Origin: 20CM-2-55-15 sp963738025
GTDB taxonomy: Bacteria > Acidobacteriota > Terriglobia > 20CM-2-55-15
DNA length: 64,000 bases
Direction: 5' to 3'
Assembly: GCA_963738025.1 (NCBI GenBank)
Contig: CAVTWA010000051.1
Span: 124,001 to 188,000, forward strand
The notes under the pieces were generated by a model that worked only from the letters and a program-made list of their open reading frames with translations, did no database searches and was not told the origin of the DNA. Positions 48,445 to 57,414 of this stretch are shown piece by piece. Within the stretch, counting starts at the first letter, position 1. Each line of letters starts with the position of its first letter. The position numbers and the translations under genes are program-made.

Positions 48445-48581
48445 GATTCATCCTTTCGAAGTGGATGCCAGATATTCTGAGCCCGGTGCGGATGGAATGT
48501 TATCCGTAGTCATCCTACGTTAACGCGGGCTGAAGCCAGCGACTACATACGGAGCGGAACGCGGAATGCTCTTCAGAAGAG

Positions 48582-49058
48582 GTGCGCGACTTCTACAAGT
48601 TGGCGTTCATCCTCATTATCGCTGCCGGAGCCGCTGCCCTCCTGTCGCACCACCGTACAAAGCGAGCGCAATCAGAAGGAATGGCCGACGCGGCAACCCT
48701 GCTGCGGATTCAAAACGCCCGGGCCCAGTCAGAGGCGAACGGCAGATTCTTGATGGTGGAATTTGAGGCGGACTGGTGCGTGGACTGCTTTGTCCTGTCC
48801 AGAATGCTGCAGGAGGAGAGCACACGACGTGAAATGGCCGACCATTTCGACGTGGTTGGTGTCGATGTCGGAGAATTCGATCGTAACGTCGACGTCGCGC
48901 GTGCTCTCGGCATTGACATGAACCAGGGCATACCCGCAGCGGTATTTTTCGCGCCGGACGGCATTCAGTCGTCGCGTCGGGTCGGCGTCAATCCCATCCT
49001 TGAATATCTGGCAGAAGCGGCGCATCCACTTCTGGCGCAACCTCGTTCCTCCAACTAA
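48582..49058 (+). CDS. Membrane-anchored thioredoxin-fold protein
   Basis: A 158-residue protein with an N-terminal helix (FYKLAFILIIAAGAAALLSH) and a thioredoxin domain carrying FEADWCVDCFVL (C66-V-D-C69), a CxxC of the DsbD-gamma/thioredoxin-like type. The cis-Pro loop is GIPAAVFFAPDG. The proposed GTG start keeps the anchor; MADAATLL 33 codons later would give a cytosolic form. It probably faces the periplasm and reduces disulfides or helps cytochrome or metal-protein maturation. No DsbD or Ccm partner is in view. Confidence 0.75.
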   Translation: MRDFYKLAFILIIAAGAAALLSHHRTKRAQSEGMADAATLLRIQNARAQSEANGRFLMVEFEADWCVDCFVLSRMLQEESTRREMADHFDVVGVDVGEFDRNVDVARALGIDMNQGIPAAVFFAPDGIQSSRRVGVNPILEYLAEAAHPLLAQPRSSN

Positions 49059-49155
49059 AGAAGTATCATTAGTCCAGTCATCAGCCGAAACCGCCCGTTC
49101 GTTTGGTTTTGGATTGTTGCGGCAGGTGTACGGCTACAATGCGGTGGTGGGGACT

Positions 49156-49944
49156 ATGGCTGGCGTAACTGATAAGGTGCGTGTCGTTATTGCAGACGAT
49201 GAGCGGCCGGCGCGATCTTTTCTTGCAGCGGTGCTGCGTCAATTCGACGACGTGGAACTGGTGGGCGAAGCATCGAACGGTGTGGAAGCCGTTTCGCTGA
49301 TCGAGTCCAAACGTCCGGATCTGGCGTTGATCGATTTGCGAATGCCCGAACTCGACGGTCTCGGTGTGGTGCGCCTGTTGCGGAAAGATCAGGCGCCCCT
49401 GATCGCCTTTGTCACCGCGCATGACGAGCATGCGATACGGGCCTTCGAAGTGAATGCCGTTGACTATATCCTCAAGCCTGTCGAAAGCGCCCGGCTCCGC
49501 CAGACCATCGATCGGGTGAAAGAACGGTTGGAACGCGAAGACCATCGCTCCGAAGAACTGGAGCGGATCCGAATAGCGGAGGCGGAATATGAAGCCGAAG
49601 GCGGCAAACCGCTGGAATGGATCCCGGTCCGGCGCCGCGAAGAAATCGTTCTTGTTCCGGTGAAGGATCTGGTATCGATCGTCGCCGACGGCGAGTTGCT
49701 TCACCTGCGCACGATCGAGAATGAGACTCACACCATTTCTTACAGGTTGCGCGATCTGACCAGCAGGCTTGATGCGCAGCGTTTTGTCCGCCTGGGCAGA
49801 GGAGCCGTCGTTAACGTCGATATGATCCGGCGGATTCTGCCTGTGCCTGGAGGTACTTACACGGTGATACTTAAAGATAACCAGGAGTTTCGAGTCAGCC
49901 GCATTCAGTCCCGCGTTCTGCGCGAAAAACTCCTCAAACTATAG
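49156..49944 (+). CDS. LytTR response regulator (LytR/AlgR family)
   Basis: A 262-residue regulator. The receiver domain has D14/D15, phospho-acceptor D60 in ALIDLRMPELDGL, T87 in VTAHD and K107 in LKPVE. A short charged linker (KERLEREDHRSEELERIRIA) leads to a LytTR DNA-binding domain: EIVLVPVKDLVSIVADGELL, TISYRLRDLTSRLDAQRFVR, LGRGAVVNVDMIRRI. The start at MAGVTDKVRVV is chosen because the receiver begins there; the longer frame overlaps the thioredoxin gene. No histidine kinase is adjacent, so it is an orphan in this window. Confidence 0.9.
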   Translation: MAGVTDKVRVVIADDERPARSFLAAVLRQFDDVELVGEASNGVEAVSLIESKRPDLALIDLRMPELDGLGVVRLLRKDQAPLIAFVTAHDEHAIRAFEVNAVDYILKPVESARLRQTIDRVKERLEREDHRSEELERIRIAEAEYEAEGGKPLEWIPVRRREEIVLVPVKDLVSIVADGELLHLRTIENETHTISYRLRDLTSRLDAQRFVRLGRGAVVNVDMIRRILPVPGGTYTVILKDNQEFRVSRIQSRVLREKLLKL

Positions 49945-49997
49945 GAGGGCAGCGCTAAGTGGCCAGACCTGTCGTGGCGAACTCGGTGGCTTTATAA

Positions 49998-50068
49998 GGC
50001 GCCGGACGGAATCGAACCGCCGCAGAAGGCTATGCCGGCCTTCCCCTTTCCTGCTTGGGTACGGCGCC
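49998..50068 (-). tRNA. tRNA-Cys(GCA)-like gene with atypical anticodon loop
   Basis: On the minus strand 71 bases fold as a cloverleaf. The acceptor stem is GGCGCCG/CGGCGCC (7 bp). The D-arm is CCC...GGG with a GG in its loop, and the anticodon stem AAGGC/GCCTT (5 bp) has loop CGGCATA. The T-arm is GGCGG-TTCGATT-CCGTC with one G-U pair. The anticodon reads GCA (Cys). The loop is abnormal: position 33 is G instead of the near-universal U, and position 37 is U. CCA is not encoded. It may be a degenerate copy rather than the working tRNA. Confidence 0.6.
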
Positions 50069-50158
50069 ACCTTTAAGATTACGGACAGGGCAAACGAACT
50101 TAAACGGGGAATTCATGGACGGCAGGAAAATGACGATGAACGGTAATCCAGCGCGCAT

Positions 50159-50881
50159 ATGATGATGGAAAACTTCAAACAGTCGGCTGTAAAGATACTT
50201 GTCTGTTGTTTGTCTCTTCTGATTCTGGTCGGGAATACCCATTCGGCCGCCCAGACGGCGTCCCGTTCGGCCCCTGTCAACTTAGGCGATTTCAAACGAC
50301 AACTTACCGAGTACCACCAGTCGGGCCGCTACGACCGCGATGTCGCCGCCGTTCTGACGATGGCGGAACAGTATGTAGAACGCCGGGCGCCGATGGTCCG
50401 CAAGCCCGCACTCATTCTCGATATTGACGAGACAGCGCTATCGAATTGGCCGCAAATCCAGGCAAACGATTATGGAAGGATCACCAACGGCCCTTGTGAA
50501 CTTCCGGCGGGCCCATGCGGACAGATCGCCTGGCAGGGAAGAGCTGAGGATGAGCCGCTCCGTCCAACGCTGAAGCTTTTTCAGAAAGCGAAGGCGATGG
50601 GCGCGGCCGTGTTTTTCATCACCGGCCGAAGCGAAATCCTGCGCGCCGCCACGGAAGCGAATCTGCGCAAGGCGGGATACGACGGTTGGGTCTCCGTCAT
50701 CATGCGGCCCGCGGGAACAACCACGCCGTCGGCCGCCGATTTCAAAGTACCCGAACGCGCAAAGATTATGGCCCAGGGCTTCACGATCATCGCTAACGTG
50801 GGTGATCAACCCAGCGATCTCGCGGGCGGATATGCCGAGCGGACGTTTCTCGTTCCCAATCCCTTCTACCGCATACCTTGA
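50159..50881 (+). CDS. HAD-family acid phosphatase, class III/B type, exported
   Basis: A 240-residue protein with a signal peptide (KILVCCLSLLILVGNTHSAA). The HAD motifs are LILDIDETALSN (nucleophile D88, D90), FFITGRSE (motif II Thr) and ANVGDQPSDLAGG (motif IV). This is the acid-phosphatase/5'-nucleotidase e(P4) group that acts in the periplasm or on the outer membrane; there is a Cys pair in the leader but no clear lipobox. Three ATG codons in a row at 50159-50167 leave the exact start open. A tRNA-like gene lies just upstream on the other strand. Confidence 0.85.
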   Translation: MMMENFKQSAVKILVCCLSLLILVGNTHSAAQTASRSAPVNLGDFKRQLTEYHQSGRYDRDVAAVLTMAEQYVERRAPMVRKPALILDIDETALSNWPQIQANDYGRITNGPCELPAGPCGQIAWQGRAEDEPLRPTLKLFQKAKAMGAAVFFITGRSEILRAATEANLRKAGYDGWVSVIMRPAGTTTPSAADFKVPERAKIMAQGFTIIANVGDQPSDLAGGYAERTFLVPNPFYRIP

Positions 50882-51132
50882 CGAGTGGGAAGGAGCACAA
50901 ATGGCACAAAAAAGAACTTAGCGCGGCTACGCCGTTCAGACGAGTATTCCACCCGTCAGGGTGAGACCTCCCGGGGGGCAGGGGCATGGTACGGCTTTGC
51001 TGTGTAGAATGAAGCCCACCAGGCGCCTACGGGCCGCCGCAAACGAGTGCAAACTCAGGGGAAACCTCATTTTCAGAAGGATTCACCTGATTATCGTTTG
51101 ACAACTGGACATGCGCCTTTTAATTTCGCGCT

Positions 51133-54100
51133 ATGCAGGCGAGCCGCCGGGTCCCGCTTTCAACGATCGTTCTGACGCTGATTTCCTGTGTTTTAGCCAG
51201 TCCGTTGTATTCGCAGCAGCCGGCTGCCGGGCGCGCAGCGATAGTTCAGGCTGTGCAAGATGACGTCGTCGTGCGCCTGCCGAACACGACGCACAGCCAG
51301 ATCCGCACCCACACGGATCGCGGCCGCGCCGCCGCGACTCTTCCAATGAATCGCATCGTCATGAATCTCAAGGGCAGTCCGGAACAGGAAGCGGAACTCG
51401 AGCAGTTGCTCGCGGATCAGCAAAACCCTGCGTCGCCGCGCTTCCACCAATGGCTGACGCCAGAACAGTTTGGCGAAAGGTTCGGCGCCTCGCTGGACGA
51501 TATCGGCGTAATCAGGCAATGGCTCCGCAGTCATGGGTTTAGTGTGGAAAAGGTCGGCACCGGCCGCCGTCAGATCGAGTTCAGCGGGACGCTGCGCCAG
51601 GTGGAGGAGGCGTTTCACACCGAGATCCACACCTATCAGGCGAACGGCGTGAGTCACATCGCCAACGCCACGGATATTTCGATTCCCCAGGCGTTGACGC
51701 CTGCGGTTCAGGGACTTGTTTCGCTCAACGACTTTCTGTTGCCTTCCAAGATGTCGCGAAAGGTGAAGGCGGCAAAGGCATTGGACTCACTGAATCCGGA
51801 CGACAACTTCACCAATGGCCTCCATGGCGTCGCTCCGTATGATTTTGCTGCGATTTACGATGTTACGCCCTTGTGGGATGCGGGAATCGACGGTACAGGG
51901 CAAAGCATTGCCATCGTCGCAAGGACCAACATCAACGTGAGCGATATCACGTCTTTTCGTTCAAAGTACGGTCTGCCTGCCAACCCGCCTCAGATCATCC
52001 TCAACGGCCGCGATCCGGGTATTGTGAGCCAGGACGAGGAGGGTGAGGCCGATCTCGACGTCGAGTGGTCCGGAGCGGTTGCGAAAGGCGCAACGATCAA
52101 GCTGGTCGTTTCACCTCCAACGAACAGCACCGATGGGGTCGTCCTTTCCGCGCTGTATATCGTCGATCAGAATGTGGCGCCGATTCTCAGCATGAGTTTT
52201 GGGGCATGTGAAGCGGCGTCTCTCACCGGGGCTCAATTCTGGTCGAGTCTGTGGCAGCAAGGCGCCGCCCAGGGAATCTCCATTTTCGTCTCGTCCGGCG
52301 ACTCGGGCTCGGCCGGTTGCGATGACGCCACATTGGCGCAAGCGACAAGCGGACTTGGGGTGAACAGCGCCGCGTCGACGCCTTACAGCGTGGCCGTTGG
52401 CGGTTCACAATTGAATGAGAACGGCGCCGCCTCGACATACTGGAACAGCACGAACAATTCGAACTTCCAGTCCGCGAAAGGCTATATACCCGAGGTGGTC
52501 TGGAATGAAAGCGGCTCCCACGGCCTGTGGAGCGGCGGCGGCGGAGTGAGTATGGTGTTCGCTGCGCCGAGCTGGCAAACCGGCCTGGGAGTTCCCAGTT
52601 CAGATCCGGGAGGATCCGGTCAACATCATCGTTATGTTCCCGACGTTTCCCTGACGGCGGCGGCACACGATGGATACGTGATCATCCAGGAAGGCTTCCT
52701 CGAACTTGTCAGTGGAACTTCTGCGTCGTCGCCGGCATTCGCCGGAATCATGGCACTAATCGACCAGGCGGTAAACAGCGCTAATGGCAATCCAAATCCC
52801 GGAATCTACAAGATTGCGGCCAGGACTCCCGCCGCATTTCATGACGTTACAGCCGGTACGAACAGCGTTGCTTGCGCGGCGGCATCGCCGGACTGTTCGA
52901 ACGGGACCTTATCGGGTTTCGCTGCCGGGCCGGGCTATGACCTTGCGACGGGATGGGGATCGGTGGACGCCTCGGTTCTGGTTCATGCCTGGGCCGGCAC
53001 CGCCGGGGTCGGTGCGACACTTGGTCCTGCACTGACAGTCACAAGCCACACCTCCGGCCAGACGGTTTTCACCAACACGATTACGTTATCCGGAACAGCC
53101 TCCGATTCGGGCCGCGGCGGCAACGGAGTTTCGTCGGTAACCGTCAACGGTGTGCGCGCCACCGGCGACACTGCCGAAGGATCGTCCACCGCCAACTGGA
53201 GTCGAACCCTGGCCCTGAACGTGGGAGCGAACGTGATTACCGTCGTTGCTATGGATAACAGCTCGAGCCTGAAAACGACGACGCTCACCCTCACGATCAT
53301 GATGGCCACGCCTGCAGGAACCGGCACGGGGAAGTCGGTAACTGCGAATACCTACCATCTGTTTCCTCAGGTCGCCGACGGCCGCCTTGGAGACGGCTCC
53401 TATTACAGAACGACGCTCATGATTTCGAATCCCAGCGCCGGCGCCGGTGCTTCTTGCACGGTTGAGTTGCATGGACTGTCGCTGTCTGATTTCGCGACGA
53501 ATTACACGATGTCCGGTGGCGGGTGGGTCATCGCGCAGACGGCGGGTTCTGGAACGTTCCAATCCGGATACGCCACTTTACACTGTTCTGCCGCTGTCGA
53601 TGCGCAGATGCTCTACTCGTTTTATTCGGCGAGCGGAGAAAAACAGTCTGAAGCGACGGTTTTTTCTTCGCCGCCAAGTTCGGTCGCGCTCGTGATCGCC
53701 GACCAGAGGGCCGGAGCCCAATTGGGCATCGCCATAGCGAACGATTCCGATCAAACCGTCAGCTACACCATCATCGGGGCGGGCGCGGCGGGGCCCGTAC
53801 TGACTCTGGGCCCGAGAAGCTCGATCGCCAAATTGGCCAGTGAACTTGTGCCGAATATGCCGCCGAATGCGCTTTCTTACGTGGAAGTGTTATCCAGTTC
53901 CGGGACGGCTGGCATCATCGGACTGCGTTTCACCGGAAATGTTTTCACCACGATTCCGGAAATCCAATTGAGTCCAACCGGGGCGACGGCCAACACCTAC
54001 CACGTCTTTCCGGAATTCGCCGACGGCAAGTTCAGCGATGGCGCCTACTATCGTACGACGCGTATGTATCTGAACCCCGTCCAAACGGCCAACGCTACAT

Positions 54101-54636
54101 GCACGACGCGTCTGCGCGGCTTGACGACAGATGGAAATTCAACCTTTACGGGCAATCTGCCGAGCCTTGCTTTTGTCGATGCTCAGACTAATGGAACGCA
54201 GGCCTTTCAGGCCGGGTACGCCACCATGGAGTGCACCGGAGTGGTCGAGGCGCAGACGCTTTATTCGTTTTACAGTGCGGCAGGCGTAAAGCTGTCCGAA
54301 GCAACGGTGTTTTCTTCTCCCGCTGCCCAGACCGTGCAGATCCTCGCGGATTTCCGCGATGGCGCGCAGGTCGGACTTGCCATCGCCAACGATACCGATC
54401 AACCAAACACTTACACCATCACGGTCAGCGATGCCGGCGGCAAGACTGTGGGATCGGCCACACAACAATTGGCCGCGCGCAGTTCAATTGCGAAGTTTGT
54501 TAATGAACTGGTGGCGTTGCCGCCGAACTATTACGGGCAAGTCGTCATCTCATCCACAACGGGCACCGTCAGTGTTATTGGATTGCGCTTTACCGGCTCG
54601 ATCTTTACCCCAATCGCGCAGACGATCCTTCAATAA
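51133..54636 (+). CDS. S53 (pro-kumamolisin) secreted peptidase with repeated C-terminal modules
   Basis: A 1167-residue protease precursor. Residues 1-30 are a signal peptide; about 40-200 the pro-domain (QEAELEQLLADQQNPASPRF, HQWLTPEQFGERFG). The sedolisin catalytic domain follows at about 230-620, with the Glu/Asp pair in GEADLDVEW (E305, D309) and nucleophile S530 in SGTSASSPAFAGI; SFGACEAAS is the oxyanion-side region. Then come a short Ig-like domain (TNTITLSGTASDSGRGGNGV) and two copies of a 190-residue module starting TANTYHLFPQVADGRLGDGS and TANTYHVFPEFADGKFSDGA. Acid-active secreted protease. Its TAA stop is inside a palindromic repeat shared with the convergent hydrolase gene. Confidence 0.92.
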   Translation: MQASRRVPLSTIVLTLISCVLASPLYSQQPAAGRAAIVQAVQDDVVVRLPNTTHSQIRTHTDRGRAAATLPMNRIVMNLKGSPEQEAELEQLLADQQNPASPRFHQWLTPEQFGERFGASLDDIGVIRQWLRSHGFSVEKVGTGRRQIEFSGTLRQVEEAFHTEIHTYQANGVSHIANATDISIPQALTPAVQGLVSLNDFLLPSKMSRKVKAAKALDSLNPDDNFTNGLHGVAPYDFAAIYDVTPLWDAGIDGTGQSIAIVARTNINVSDITSFRSKYGLPANPPQIILNGRDPGIVSQDEEGEADLDVEWSGAVAKGATIKLVVSPPTNSTDGVVLSALYIVDQNVAPILSMSFGACEAASLTGAQFWSSLWQQGAAQGISIFVSSGDSGSAGCDDATLAQATSGLGVNSAASTPYSVAVGGSQLNENGAASTYWNSTNNSNFQSAKGYIPEVVWNESGSHGLWSGGGGVSMVFAAPSWQTGLGVPSSDPGGSGQHHRYVPDVSLTAAAHDGYVIIQEGFLELVSGTSASSPAFAGIMALIDQAVNSANGNPNPGIYKIAARTPAAFHDVTAGTNSVACAAASPDCSNGTLSGFAAGPGYDLATGWGSVDASVLVHAWAGTAGVGATLGPALTVTSHTSGQTVFTNTITLSGTASDSGRGGNGVSSVTVNGVRATGDTAEGSSTANWSRTLALNVGANVITVVAMDNSSSLKTTTLTLTIMMATPAGTGTGKSVTANTYHLFPQVADGRLGDGSYYRTTLMISNPSAGAGASCTVELHGLSLSDFATNYTMSGGGWVIAQTAGSGTFQSGYATLHCSAAVDAQMLYSFYSASGEKQSEATVFSSPPSSVALVIADQRAGAQLGIAIANDSDQTVSYTIIGAGAAGPVLTLGPRSSIAKLASELVPNMPPNALSYVEVLSSSGTAGIIGLRFTGNVFTTIPEIQLSPTGATANTYHVFPEFADGKFSDGAYYRTTRMYLNPVQTANATCTTRLRGLTTDGNSTFTGNLPSLAFVDAQTNGTQAFQAGYATMECTGVVEAQTLYSFYSAAGVKLSEATVFSSPAAQTVQILADFRDGAQVGLAIANDTDQPNTYTITVSDAGGKTVGSATQQLAARSSIAKFVNELVALPPNYYGQVVISSTTGTVSVIGLRFTGSIFTPIAQTILQ

Positions 54637-54665
54637 GCCACGAATTCGTTAAATTCGTGGCTTAT
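54633..54665. repeat. ATAAGCCAC palindrome, copy 4 (minimal)
   Basis: Arms ATAAGCCACGAATT and AATTCGTGGCTTAT around CGTTA. Both convergent genes end in it: the S53 peptidase stops at TAA 54634-54636 and the CocE hydrolase at TAA 54662-54664 (minus strand). It is a natural bidirectional terminator candidate; TTTTTG follows on the plus strand. Confidence 0.9.
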
Positions 54666-56530
54666 TTTTGTATTCGAGGAAGCTTCAGCCGGGAGGCATG
54701 CGCGGCCGAATGGTAAACGCGTTCGGTGGCTTTCTGGAAGTCGGCTTCCGTCGCTTTGTAGATGTCGATGAACTTTTGGGGATTACGATCCATCAGCGGA
54801 AACCACGAGCTTTGCACCTGAACCATGATCCGATGGCCTTTCGCGAAATCATGATTAATATCCGGCATTTCGTATCCGATCGTGGTCGGCGTATCCGGCT
54901 TCATCGGTTCCGGTTTTGAAAAACTGTTTCGATACTTTGTGCGGAACGGCTCTCCGCGGATCAGCAATTCGCGTCCGTCCGGCTGCACATCGATGAGCTT
55001 TACAACGAAATCGGAATCGGTCCCGCTGGTCGAGACGGTCAGGTCGACGCCCACGGGCCCGGCTACTTCAACATCTTCCTTTAGAACCTCCGTCTGATAA
55101 ACGAGAACATCCGGCCGGGCGGCCACGAACCGCTGGTCGCCGTCCATGTACTCGCGCACCATGCCGATGGCAACGCGGTCGGTATACGGCACCGGTCTGG
55201 CAGGATCGCTGACGTACTCGTCGTAGGCGCCGGTATTCGTATTCTTCGGCGCCGTGAACGAAAGCCTCTTGTTCGGTCCCAGGTAAAGGCTTTCCATGCG
55301 TTCTTTTCCAGGCGGCCACTGATCGTATTTCTTCCACTGATTCGATCCGGTTTCGAAGACATAGGCTTCCGGTAAATTCAGCGCGCCTTTTCCTTTCAGG
55401 TAGTAGTTGAAGAAAGGCAGCTCCATATTTTCGCGGTAAAACGCAGACGTGTTTGATCCAAACGTCATGCTGCCGAGGGACAGGCCACTGCCGACGGACC
55501 ATCCACCGTGCGACCAGGGGCCCATCACGAGGACATTGAAAGTAGCGGGATTCTGCTTCTCGAGAGCCTTGTAGATTCTCAGCGAGCCCTGAAGGTCCTC
55601 CGCATCGAACCAGCCTCCGACAGTCATGACAGCAACGGAGCTTTTCCTCAGATGTTGCGGAACGTCCTGCGCTTGCCAGTAACGGTCGTAATCGCCGTGC
55701 TCCATCCATTCGTCCCACAGCTTGTTGAGGTTGTGGAAATACTTGAGGTCGGCATTGGCGAGCGTACCCATGCGGAGATAAAAGTCATAGCCGTCATTGG
55801 TCCCTGGGTCGATGAGCCCGTCCGGATATGTCTCCAGTGGACCCTGACGAGGCTGTCCAAACCAGTTGATGAAAGTGAAAATATGCGGGAGCCAGAAGGC
55901 GCCATTGTGATGAATGTCATCGCCGAGATAGTTGTTTGCCATTGGCGCCTGTGGCGAGGCAGCCTTGAGAGCGGGATGCGGATCGACAAGCCCCGCGGCG
56001 GTATAGAACCCGGGGTACGAGATACCGTACATCCCGACACGGCCATTGTTGTTCGGGATGTTTTTTAATAGCCACTCGATGGTGTCGTAGGTGTCCGTAC
56101 TCTCGTCGACCTCCTTGGGATCCGTCTTGTTTGCGATGTACGGTGTCATCCACTTGAAGTTGCCCTCAGACATATAACGCCCGCGGACATCCTGATACAC
56201 AAAGATGTAGCCTTCGCCGGCGAACGCCGGGCTTGGACCGAGCGTCAGCGGATAGGCATCGGGGCCATAGGGTCCGACTCCATATGGCGTGCGCGTCATC
56301 AGGATCGGATACGTTTGAGACGTGTCCTGTGGGACGTAGACCGACGTGAACAGCTTCACGCCGTCGCGCATGGAAATCCGATATTCGGTTTTCGTGTAGC
56401 TCGGTTTTGGACCGGGGGAACCCTGACGCGCGAGCAGAACGGTGGCGACTGACAACAAGAGCGCAATAACAAGGATCCGCTTAGGCCTGGGAATAGTACT
56501 TGTTTTCACAAAATCGTTGTGGTCCAACAT
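54662..56530 (-). CDS. CocE/NonD-family hydrolase (X-Pro dipeptidyl-peptidase type)
   Basis: A 622-residue exported serine hydrolase. An N-terminal anchor (ILVIALLLSVATVLLARQGS) is followed by YRISMRDGVKLFTSVYVPQD, the usual opening of the family. The nucleophile is in MYGISYPGFYTAAG. A cap-helix region with NWFGQPRQGPLETYPDG and the C-terminal jelly-roll domain (GPVGVDLTVSTSGTDSDFVV, KLIDVQPDGRELLIRGEPF) complete it. It acts in the periplasm or outside on acylated or prolyl substrates, as in cocaine esterase and glutaryl-7-ACA acylase relatives. Its stop codon is supplied by the palindrome shared with the S53 peptidase gene. Confidence 0.92.
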   Translation of the reverse strand: MLDHNDFVKTSTIPRPKRILVIALLLSVATVLLARQGSPGPKPSYTKTEYRISMRDGVKLFTSVYVPQDTSQTYPILMTRTPYGVGPYGPDAYPLTLGPSPAFAGEGYIFVYQDVRGRYMSEGNFKWMTPYIANKTDPKEVDESTDTYDTIEWLLKNIPNNNGRVGMYGISYPGFYTAAGLVDPHPALKAASPQAPMANNYLGDDIHHNGAFWLPHIFTFINWFGQPRQGPLETYPDGLIDPGTNDGYDFYLRMGTLANADLKYFHNLNKLWDEWMEHGDYDRYWQAQDVPQHLRKSSVAVMTVGGWFDAEDLQGSLRIYKALEKQNPATFNVLVMGPWSHGGWSVGSGLSLGSMTFGSNTSAFYRENMELPFFNYYLKGKGALNLPEAYVFETGSNQWKKYDQWPPGKERMESLYLGPNKRLSFTAPKNTNTGAYDEYVSDPARPVPYTDRVAIGMVREYMDGDQRFVAARPDVLVYQTEVLKEDVEVAGPVGVDLTVSTSGTDSDFVVKLIDVQPDGRELLIRGEPFRTKYRNSFSKPEPMKPDTPTTIGYEMPDINHDFAKGHRIMVQVQSSWFPLMDRNPQKFIDIYKATEADFQKATERVYHSAAHASRLKLPRIQK

Positions 56531-56602
56531 TTCAAATGAAGATTAGACGCTTTCGCATTGTTTTTGTATTTCAAACCGATCTATGAAGGTGTGAGCGAAT
56601 CA

Positions 56603-56647
56603 GCGCCGGAGGCGCGTAAGAATATAGCCCCGGCCGCCAGGCCGGGG
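56603..56647. repeat. CCCCGGCC...GGCGCC dispersed repeat, copy 2
   Basis: GCGCCGGAGGCGCGTAAGAA then TATAGCCCCGGCCGCCAGGC and CGGGG: the inverted equivalent of 42881-42926, with one base changed in the hairpin loop. It lies in the 360-bp gap upstream of the CocE gene, which holds no gene. Confidence 0.7.
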
Positions 56648-56683
56648 CCCCGAAATAACTAGACACTGCTTTCAGTTTAAGTA

Positions 56684-56773
56684 AGAAGATTAGCCACAAG
56701 GCACAAAAAGCACAAAGGGATCAATCGTTTCATTCCCTTTGTGCTTTTTGTGCCTTTTTGTGGCTAATCTTCT
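56684..56773. repeat. TTAGCCAC palindrome with 9-nt internal period
   Basis: A 90-bp inverted repeat. Left arm AGAAGATTAGCCACAAGGCA, then CAAAAAGCACAAAGGGA; right arm TCCCTTTGTGCTTTTTGTGC, then CTTTTTGTGGCTAATCTTCT; loop about 13 bases. The arms pair except for a three-base length difference in an A run. The inner units AAGGCACAA and AAAGCACAA repeat every 9 nt, the same plan as the ATAAGCCAC family. Confidence 0.8.
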
Positions 56774-56892
56774 GAAGGAGATAATGCGAAAGGCGGCGGC
56801 TTTATTCGCCCAGGCGGAACTAGACCGCAGACCAAGGTGATGGTGTAGTTTATAGACGGTCACGTGGCAAGTACGGGGTAGAGTAGATCTGC

Positions 56893-57299
56893 ATGCAGCT
56901 GCAGATCGCCCCCTCGGTCTACTACGAGCAGAAAGCACGAGAAGTTGAAGCCTGGAGCGGGTATCGCCGAAAGATCGACGCGACATTGCCATACCGAACA
57001 GATCCAACGCGTATACGCGGAGAACTTCAAAGTCTATGGGGCGCGCAAGGTGTGGCTGCAGCTCGGTCGCGAAGACATCCGGATCGCGCGATGTACAGTC
57101 GAGCGCCTCATGCGATCTCTCGCCCTGCAGGGAATCTGACGTGGGAACTGGTGTTCTGACGGGACGAATCCCCGGCCTGGGGGTAAACAGGCCGGCGGAT
57201 GTGGCTCAACGCCAATTTCAGGCGACGCGTCCGAACCAGCTGTGGGTCGTGGACTGCACTTATGTGGCGACTTGGAATGGTACTGCAAGCAGGGTCTAG
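56893..57299 (+). pseudogene. IS3-family transposase (OrfB) remnant
   Basis: Three consecutive frames together spell the N-terminal part of an IS3-type OrfB: QLQIAPSVYYEQKAREVEAW; then IQRVYAENFKVYGARKVWLQ, RCTVERLMRSLALQGI; then RPADVAQRQFQATRPNQLWV, VDCTYVATWNG. At least two frameshifts separate them, and the DDE catalytic core after the first Asp (in VVDCTY) is missing. No OrfA and no clear terminal inverted repeats remain. An old, inactive insertion. Confidence 0.85.
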
Positions 57300-57414
57300 T
57301 TATTTGCGGGACACTACACTGGATTTTAACGGTCCTCCGGGCCTATTTGTTCACAGAAGTCAACAAAATGCGCGCGGTTATAGACCGCGATGACAATCGG
57401 CTAACATGTAATCC

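Noticed and set aside
56893..57299. Intact insertion sequence
   Set aside because: Only the first half of an IS3 OrfB is present, in three frames, without OrfA, catalytic core or terminal repeats.
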